A program made the position numbers and the translations under genes. A model generated the notes under the pieces. It was not told the DNA's origin. It saw only the letters and a list, made by a program, of their open reading frames with translations, and did not search any database. Below, in pieces: positions 55,893-64,000 of a stretch of 64,000 nt of DNA (position 1 is its first letter; every line of letters begins with the position of its first letter). Source of the stretch: Merluccius polli (lineage: Eukaryota; Chordata; Actinopteri; Gadiformes; Merlucciidae); assembly GCA_030340625.1 (NCBI GenBank), contig JAOPHQ010002562.1, positions 462,585-526,584 of the forward strand. Direction: 5' to 3'.

Positions 55893-57462
55893 AGATAAGT
55901 CTGGCTGGATGGACAAGAGAGACAGAGATGGCAGCCGGATCCAATGAAACCAAATAAAGGAGAGATCTGGCTGAGGCAAAGCTAGGTTAAACCAGGCTGC
56001 ATACAGTGAGAGAGAGGGAGAGAGATGGAGGGACGTGAAAGAAGAGATGCGAAAAGAGGAGGGGGAGAATGAAGCACTCTGTGGTATACACAGCCAAACA
56101 GTCTTTAAGGAGGAAGGCTGAGTTCCACATTAAATGGCTCCACAGACGCACACACAATTTGTTGTTTTTTTTTAAAAAGCTGCCTCTCGCATCGCCCTGT
56201 TTTGTATAGCAGTGCATGAAAACTGTTATAAAAAACACATTTGGTATATTAGAGGACACACACACATACATTATTCAGAGCATAACAGCTGCTTTTGGAA
56301 TAAAAACAAACATGGTGATTTGATTAGACAGGTAAAAAAAGAAAGAAAATCAGTTAAGTGACAATATTTTCAAAAGAGCTGCGAATGCGTACAAAATGAG
56401 ATGTCAAATGATATCTTTTTTTCTTCCTTCCTCTGAAAAAGCTATGTTGCCATGGTAATGGAGGAAGAGTTGAATAAAAAGGCATGTGACATTGTTGACC
56501 CCTTGTTGACAGTGACACGGGAAGAGCGAGGCAACTGATGCTAGTCTTTCGGCCACTCCGTATCCCCCTTTTTCAGTTACAACTCAAGACTCAAGTTTCG
56601 CAAGATTACAAAAAAAGGAATAAAAAAACTAAACAATTGTAAACTGGGAGTCAGCTCAGATTGTCAAAGGGATATGTTGGAGATACACCACATAGTCGGC
56701 TAACGTTTGCCGGGTGGGGGGGGGGGGGGGTCTCGGATAAAGAGGCAACTCAAACACGTAAACAAAAACCAAATAGGGCTTGTACCTCAGAATGCGTCAT
56801 GGGATTTTTTGTTGGCCATTTTGAGAGGACTCAAGAGTTGTACTGTGAAATCCTAAATCAACGTAATAAATGAGATATATGAGAAACGCTGTGGCAGTTT
56901 CAAACATCGTCTCCCCATAATGACAAATAATTGCTATGCTCCTATGCTTCCAAAATGGAGGCGGTACAAGCCCTATAACCCCCGATAAAAAAACGCCAAG
57001 CCCAGCGGAAAGACGTAGAAACAGACCCAAAAAAAACTGACCCCACTCAGGTAAAAAAAATATCTACAGTAAGTTTTGGTGATCGCTATCCTAAAGAGTA
57101 AAGGTTTCAGGCTGGCAAGAAAGTGAAGTTTCACAATAAAAGTTGTGAAGAAGAAGCGCTAATTGGACAGATGCTACCATTGATGCTAACACCATATTAT
57201 ATATACATATAGTATTGGCTGATAGCACCTTGTTTTGGATTTTTCTGAAACAGGAAGTGGGTGGGTTTTTTTAAATACACCCCCAGGCCAAACTAGGCAG
57301 CATGGGATATAAAAGCACTTGTTTTTGTTTTTTTTTGTTTCATTTTGTTTTTTTTACATTTTTTACATTAAAAAAGTGGAGGCTATGTACCAATAATTTA
57401 AAAATATTAATATTACAATGTAAAATATTTAACATCATTGACAAGGTAAGGGCAGGATTACT

Positions 57463-57491
57463 TGGGGGGGGGGGGGGGGGGGGGGGGGGGG
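57463..57491. repeat. G homopolymer
   Basis: Twenty-eight G in a row, one of several extreme G/C runs in the window (others at 26401-26427, 36671-36693, 44491-44517, 49003-49029). Confidence 0.95.
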
Positions 57492-60400
57492 TGGAGGGCA
57501 TAATTTATATATAATTTTTTTTTATTTAATTTGAGAGTGTGCAAGCAATCCCTTTTGTTTGTTCCTTGCCTAATTCAAGGTTGTTGGATTTCTTTTGTGA
57601 TGAAGGTCAAAAACGCTTCACGAAGCAGACATTCATGATACAGTAGAGTTGAAATATCCCCGGAAGTGTTTACAGCTCCAACTGTAATTTTACCATTAAA
57701 AGTATTGCCTAAGAATATCTATCCATGTCTGGCAGCAGGAGTGGGACGAGTATTTCTATTTGGATAACTGTGGAAGACAGCTAGACCGTATTGGGATGAT
57801 ACGTCCGTTTTTGTTGCACAATGCGTTTCGTTTGTTAAAAAGAGAGAGAGACGACCAGGCGAACGACGACAATACAAGTGGTTAAACGCACACTTTTAAA
57901 ATGGAGTGAGTTCTGACTCGATTTTCCATTGCAGTAATTATTTTTCTTGTCCATGTTAAGCGTGGCCCTTTCTTTCAACATGTACACACACACACACACA
58001 CACAAACACAAACAAGTTCCATCCATGAAGTTGTTGGCTGGTGAACTAGTGGTCAGGCAGACAAAATGTGAGCAAAACGGAGAGCAATATTGCTGAATGT
58101 TTGGAAATACACACATCGTTGGACATAAAACACATAAAAGTGCCTTTTTTAGTTTTCTGTTCTTCCACGGGAAACTGCCATCACTAGATACGAGGACAAC
58201 TGTGGCCACTTTCTAAAAGTGCGTGCACACATACACACTCACAGGTTTCTGCTAATTCAAAACCACTTTTTTTCCAAGGAGAGATCGAGAGAAGAAAAAG
58301 CTCATAGCGCTCCAGGATTTTGTACCAAGAAAAAAAACGAAAGGAAGATCATCGGTCACTATAGTAGCATACAAAACAACAACAGCCAACCAACCAACCA
58401 ACCAACCAACCAACCAACAAACAAAACAGCATGGAAGGGTAGTCCAATGGACTCTGAACCAAAATGGAGGCCAACAGTTTCCTTCAAAAGGCTGTTTTAA
58501 GTATTAAAACTGTCATTTTGTGTCGTTTTTTTTTTTTTCCAAGCAGTCACACAGAATGGGAGGACGATTCACAGCAGGGCGAACGACGCCAGCTCGACGT
58601 CGGACGCGAATACACTTCCCCCGCCATGGGGGGCCGCGGGAGAGATGGTTTTACAGAAACCGCAGGAGATTCTCTTTGACACGTTTCAACAACTAAGGGC
58701 CACGTCGCTTTGGAAGTGTTGGGGTTGGGTTTTTCTTCTTTAAATGGGTTGGGTTGCGCTTTTCTTGATGAGAGAGAGAGAGAGAGGGAGAGAGAGAGGA
58801 ATTAAAGAGAAAATTGTAAAAAAAAAAAAAAAGAAAAAAGAAACTATCGTGAGTTCAACGCCAGTGTCACAAAGGCGGAATACGTGGCGAGGAGGAGGAC
58901 CACAACTCACCACGGGGGCGATAAACACGTCCGACATGCGGATATAAATACGCAAATATCCGATATGCAGTTGTTCAGACCAGGCGCACGGCGATAAAAG
59001 ACAGTACTAAGGCTATCCTCTCAAGTTAGACACTACACCTACTTACATTGCTGTGGACACAACAGGCTGAGTTGTTGTCGTTTGTTTTTTTCTCGTGTAA
59101 CAGTTGGAAGGTGTTTTTTTTTTTTTCTATGGATCTTTCTGGAAGCGTTCCCCATGGCAACCAGATGTGACATCCAGGCGGGTTTTTTTTTTTCTTCTCT
59201 TTTTTCTTTATACGTTACGAACGGAGCATGCGTGAACGCAGGCAAGGCGAAGGCGTTGCTTAAAAGCTTTTTTTTCTCATCTTTAAAAAAAAAAACTTAT
59301 AAAAACAGGCCCCTCTGAAGTTGTTCCCAAAAAAAATGTTTAAAAAGACAAATAAAATATCGGAAATCAAATAAAAAATGTAAATACCCGGACTTCAACT
59401 GTTGCTCCCGACTGAAGAAGCACAAGTATAAACCGAAGTGTTGCATCGACAGAACAAGAAGGCAGGAATTTGTAGGAGAGAGGAAAAATAAAAACACGGT
59501 CTCAACAATAAAAAATAATAATATTTAAAAAAAAAGGTAGAATTTCGGACCTCAAAAGAAATACAGAAACCAAAACAAAAAAACAAAATAAAATAAAAGC
59601 CAAGCTCAGAGGAGAAGTAGAAACGATTTGGTAACAAAAGTGTACTATAGGTTGTAATACAAAAAAAAAAAAAAAAAATTAAAAAAAGGTATAGGGAAAA
59701 TGTACCTTTTTACTAAAGCTTATACAAGATTATTGGTCCGTAAAAACTAGGCGATAGCCGTCAAAGGTTTGTGCCAGTTTCACACAATGGCCACCTCCTG
59801 CTCCCCCCAGCCACCACAAGACATCCGGACAGGAGGGAAGGATGGAGGGAGGGAAGGGAGGCAGACGGTGAAGGGAGAGTTTTTGTACAGGGGTGGACGT
59901 GTTGCGGTCCTGGTTTGGATGCAGGCTACCCGAGGAGAAGGTGCAGAGAGCAGAGGGGGGGGGGGGGAGGGGGGGGCGGAGCCATCTCATTCCAAATAAG
60001 GAAGTGGAATTCCAGAAGCCTGGTGGGAGATACCAACCTGAAAGGAGTGGAAGGGGGTGGAGGGCTGACGACGACTGACCCGATGGGCAACACTTATTCT
60101 TTAGTTACAATCGGGTCCACGACGTCTTCGCGACGCTGTAGCTTCTTTGAATAAAAAAGTATGAAACAAAATAAAAAACAAAAACAAATCCTCGATTATT
60201 CACGTCTCTTTGTTTGTCTTCTTTGTTCTGTTTTCCAGCTTTTTTTTCTTTTTTTTTTCAAATCCAAAACAAAAGCGAAACAAAAACAAAAAAAATATTC
60301 AAATATGCAGCACTTCTGAGAGAGTTCATGTTTTTTTTTTTTTGTGTTTGTTTGTTTGTAATTTTCCCATGAGTCCTTGAACGCCTCGGCTCTAGAGGCG

Positions 60401-63116
60401 TTATCTCGCCAACAACGGGCTGTCGGCTCGGTTCGGGTTCGGCCGTCGAGGCGTTCTTTTCCCCCGTCGCGCCGTTAGGAGACCAACGCCGCTGCGGCCG
60501 TGGACGAGGTTGTGACCCCCTGCGCTGGCGCCCCCGTACACGCTCACCTCCTGGCCGCCGCTACTGCTGTTGTTGTTGTTGTTATTGGTGTTGAGCAGGC
60601 TGGCATTCCCGGCGCGCAGAATGGCCGCCGGCGGCGTTGCAGTGCCGGCCGAAGGGCCGGGCTCGGGCGTGTAGGTGAAGGTCAGCGTGGTGGAGTAGAT
60701 GATGCCGTCGTTGCGCACCAGCGTCACGGGCACCTGCACCGGCTGCCGCACCCAGCGCCAGCCCTCGCGGAAAGGCAGAGATGTCAGGCACCACGCACAG
60801 CATGCTCTCGCCGCACCTGCCCGAGAGAGAGAGAGAGACAGAGGACAGAGAGAGAGAGAGAGACTTTCTGTTAGCATCTGTTAAAATATGGACATAGTCA
60901 GAGTATGTATCGTAGTTCAGGGATTGTGTTTTCGTAACCTTAAAGGGTGACTTCAGACTAATGAGTTTGCTGCCACTCAAAGGTTAAAAACATAATAGCA
61001 TGTTGTCACGAATGTGAAAGACACACAGTTGTTCTTGGCACTCGGTAATGTAACTATTCACGGAAAAACCCAGCTAAAAAGTACAGACTTTACACTGGAA
61101 AAATAAGAATGCTTTTATGAAGAACTCTAAAAGCAATCTAGTAGTTTTCAATTTACCTTGGGAGACATAAGAAAGATACAGGAAATAACTAACTGCTTTG
61201 AGTCATTTTGAACTTGCTCCATGAATCAATCCAGGCACATTCACTTAACAGTAATCACATCCGTTGTGACTGGAGATTATATGGATAGTCTGTGGTCGGA
61301 GTGGGGTGGGGTGGAGGGCGGTTAGAGAGACAGATAGAGCTGCACCGTGATGTACTCTTCTTCACATTAGAGTTTACCGAGTAATAAAGTTCATTAATAA
61401 CACTGGCATCGACCACCTGGGGGAGTGGACTGGGTATAACTGCTGCTAACTGCTATAAAAACTAGCTCTTGTAATAATTATGTTTATTAATAGGAGGATT
61501 TTTAAATAACTGTATAAAGTGTGTACATTTCTGAAGGAATTTGCAAGTTCTTTACCAGCTTGAACAGTAACTAACACAGAATCCGACTCGGTGAGACAGC
61601 ATAAAACACAAAAAAAGGGTGAATCTAGACAGAATGACGAAAGAAGGAGGCGAATGAAATCGCTGTGGGGCGTCTTTGGAAATTCGTTCACCACTCGGCA
61701 CTCACTATAAGCTAATGAACCGCTGCATGGCTGGACAAGACTAGCCATCTCTCTTTCGTCTTTCTGTCTCTCTCTCTTCCTCTCCCTTCTCTCCAAGTGC
61801 CTTAAAGTCGTGCTTCATATTGTAAATGAACCAAGCAGAATCTTCCCAGGAGTTTGAGTTGAGCGTACATTTGTGCTTGAGGTCATTCTACCCACTCATT
61901 CCAACCCACTCCTCTTTAACGGCAGCGGGAGATTGGCTGTCTCGCACAAAAAACACACTTTGGAAAGACTTGAGACTGGACAGACAGATTTGCACAGGTG
62001 TGAATGTAAATCCAAGGACTTTCATTCAGTCAGATGTTTAAGGAGATGGAGATCCCAGTAGGATTTAAATAGCATTTCTCTGTTACAGCCCAGGATGACC
62101 CTTTAATACCCCTGAATGGAAGAAAATACTATGTTCTTGAAAGAATTCACCAAAAAAGGTGAGTTAGTGTAGCCTCCTGCGAGTTCACATTGTCTGTTTC
62201 TGTCTGGAGATCGGTCTGGCCCAGGCTTAAAGTGATGCCCTCGTAGCCGAACCACAGTGGTTCGGACCAATCAGCCTCCTATGAGGAAACTACTGGCAGC
62301 TACGGGCGTGGTTTAGGTGTGATGACAGCGAGAAGCAGCAAGAGGTTAGCGTAGATGCTGCTATAGCATCAGTTATATCTGAACTGGAGAGTATTTCTTC
62401 ATTGAAAGAAGAGCAAGAACGAACCAACACTGAAGGTTTTTCACAATGGAAAAGGTGTTTTCGCTCTACTATTACATCATAATTTGATCTTGATCTGATT
62501 GGTTGAAGTTAGCCCTGCTGATAAGACGTTGATAGACAGACAGTTCATCCAATCAATCATCCAAGTATCCAAGTATTTTCTCTACAAAGTATATCTATAA
62601 AGATGCAGAAAAACACATAGATCAGAAACACACACACCTGTACATGGTCTCGGCCCTCCACCTCCCCCAAACCACACCCGCAATTTGGCGCGTGAGTTCT
62701 GACCCGTCAGCTCCAACATGGCCACGTCTCCGCCTCCGTTGAGCTGCGCACAGTAAGCCCAATCCACAGTGGACTTGGTAAAAGGGAAGTAGTGACCACC
62801 CTAGGAAAAGACAACACTCATGCCATGTCAACAATATTACGATCATCAAAATCTAAGTCACCACAATATCGACTATCGATATATTGCCCAAGTTCCCCAT
62901 AGTCATGGTGCTGATCAGTTGTTCCCCCATATGAGCCCAGCACTAGGTGTTACCTGCAGGCCTCTCCACCACAGGCACTGGGGTGAGGGGCGCCGTTGCA
63001 CCGGGGCCCATGCCCTCGTAGAAGGTTGTACTCGGCCTTGTCCGTACTGATGATTGTCCAGGAAGCGCCGTCGTCTGATCATCTCCTTGTTGGGCTCCTT
63101 GGGACACGGGGGTGGC
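60401..63116 (-). CDS. rbpj: RBPJ (CSL), last three coding exons, with small indels
   Basis: Minus-strand exons 62954-63116, 62638-62743 and 60401-60816. They encode the C-terminal part of the Notch-pathway transcription factor: PPCPKEPNKEMI (end of the beta-trefoil domain), LNGGGDVAMLELTGQN and LRVWFG with AETMYRC, then CGESMLCVVPDISAF, REGWRWVRQPVQVPVTLVRN and IIYSTTLTFTYTPEPGP of the C-terminal Rel-like/TIG domain. A low-complexity tail with Asn and Ser runs ends at a stop at 60401-60403. Single-base changes break the frame in every exon: AGACGACGG and TACAACC in the first, AACTCACG and G-run insertions in the second, and an extra T in GCCTTTCCGC in the third. Earlier exons are off the right edge. 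Whether it is rbpja or rbpjb, and working or decayed, is open. Confidence 0.85.
60817..62637. other. rbpj last intron, no other gene seen
   Basis: GA repeats at 60825-60862, then unremarkable sequence. No family-like open frame on either strand. Confidence 0.6.
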
Positions 63117-63720
63117 CTGGTGGGGGGGCAGGAATTAAAACCAAGAAGAGTCAGTCAATCGGAACCCGACCAATCAATGGAGGATTTAGAGGCGAATGGT
63201 AGAATTACTACAGATGGCACGTCATGGTGAAGTGAGTTTTTGTACAATATTATGTGTATTGATGAAGTTCATGTGATTGATATACATTTATTTGAATTCA
63301 TTTCTAATTACTTGATCTAAAATACATTAAAATATTGAATACACCTTTTACACCTTCATGAGAAAAAAAACATTTCAGTTGGTTGCGCGTATTTCCCAAG
63401 TTTATTTTCTCAGAGATAAAAATCAGCAGAGAAAAACAAGCAAGACATATTTGGCCTTAGGTCAAAGATCAGAATGACTCGAGACAAGAAACCGGTCATC
63501 ACAGCCACTCAGATTAGGGCATGTAGACGACGCAAGACGGATCTGATGGACAGACTTGACCCGTTTCCTCAGAACTATGTCCTGATATGACAGATGCAAA
63601 GACAGACTCTAAAAGCATTTTCACCACTGTCCTGCAAGTTGTCTCAGATGGAGTCTCAAGATGGACTTGGTACACATGGAAGCTACAGTATGAGTTCTTA
63701 TTACATAATACGTTATAACA
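63117..63720. other. rbpj intron sequence without recognisable exon
   Basis: No further rbpj exon was recognised before the window edge. Confidence 0.5.
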
Positions 63721-63724
63721 ATAA

Positions 63725-63800
63725 TACTACATTTTAGTCCATATAGCGCTTTTCTAGACACACAAAGAGACTTTACAATGACAATGAAAATACAAGAGTA
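63725..63800 (-). repeat. L2-like tail fragment, antisense
   Basis: ATAGCGCTTTTCTAGACACA with CAAAGAGACTTTACAATG resembles the reversed AAAGCGCTATAT-type tail of fish LINEs. A similar piece lies at 50080-50130 (TTTATAATGCACTTTACA). Confidence 0.45.
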
Positions 63801-63879
63801 AAAAGAACAAAGACTCAGTACAGTTAGGCTGTAAAGAGAGCTCTGTCATGACAGAGCTCTCTTCCTGAGTGTGTGTGGT

Positions 63880-63999
63880 GATAGCTGGTTTATCCTGGGT
63901 GCCATGACTCCTCATGCACCCCACAGGTGTGCAGCCCCCACCCGACCCCAGAGTCTCATCAGGCTGACTCAGGCCAGGTGAGGCTGTAAACCAGCTATC
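63880..63999. repeat. Hairpin (MITE-like) element, copy 3
   Basis: Same inverted ends and core as the copies at 85-195 and 6164-6279. Left flank GAGTGTGTGTGGT is shared with copy 2, and a perfect palindrome AGAGCTCTGTCATGACAGAG lies just upstream at about 63837-63856. The copy ends at the window edge. Confidence 0.75.
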
Positions 64000-64000
64000 C

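Larger units (their letters stand above)
53904..60400. other. Convergent 3' regions of cckar and rbpj
   Basis: The cckar 3' UTR should begin at 53904 and the rbpj 3' UTR (minus strand) should lie to the left of 60400. Plausible minus-strand poly-A signals (TTTATT on the plus strand) occur in this stretch, for example near 59200. The region is full of A, T and G homopolymers, a (GA)n run at 55817-55889, a G run at 57463-57491 and a (CAAC)n run near 58388-58420. No open frame resembles a protein. The split between the two UTRs and any intergenic gap cannot be placed by eye. Confidence 0.5.

Noticed and set aside
59769..60154. Plus-strand frames of 76-127 codons near 59.8-60.1 kb
   Set aside because: G-rich low-complexity text in the presumed rbpj 3' UTR; no domain and the overlapping frames are equally open.

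Overview
The window looks like nuclear DNA of a teleost fish. It combines split vertebrate genes with a dense mix of DNA transposons, LINE and SINE remnants and very long microsatellites. Its anchor genes, tbc1d19 (minus), cckar (plus) and rbpj (minus), keep the order and relative orientation known from human 4p15.2. tbc1d19 and cckar are head to head and share about 1 kb of upstream DNA. cckar and rbpj converge. Species cannot be named from the sequence.

Bases 1-25,149 hold no host gene that I can recognise. They are built of mobile-element remains, several of them delimited by target-site duplications: two hAT-type copies (11351-12039 with a perfect 8-bp duplication, 17588-18316 with an imperfect one), a PIF/Harbinger copy (12393-15841, CTG duplication), TTAA-flanked elements of Kolobok type (4231-5138, 19001-23142 and nested 21542-22425), a decayed hAT transposase (9236-11005), a HARBI1-like fragment with four tandem exon repeats, an L2-like LINE end, and a hairpin element with copies at both ends of the window.

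Bases 25,150-37,664 are one large, apparently complete DNA transposon. It has long terminal inverted repeats of about 1.5-1.8 kb and two spliced genes pointing inward. The plus-strand gene (14 exons, 683 aa) is a HECT-type E3 ubiquitin ligase with two small zinc-finger-like motifs and an intact catalytic cysteine. The minus-strand gene (7 exons, 473 aa) is an IS3/retroviral-integrase-type DDE transposase with all three catalytic residues. The first coding exon lies inside the inverted repeat, so both proteins begin with the same nine residues and probably use duplicate copies of one promoter. This is the most interesting object in the window.

Bases 38,795-46,384 hold the first 11 coding exons of tbc1d19. 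The rest of its TBC domain was not found in the window. Bases 47,402-53,903 hold all five coding exons of cckar, with one frameshift in the third intracellular loop. Bases 60,401-63,116 hold the last three coding exons of rbpj, with several single-base insertions. Small indels in two conserved neighbouring genes could be consensus errors or real decay; the transposon genes, by contrast, read cleanly through 21 exons.
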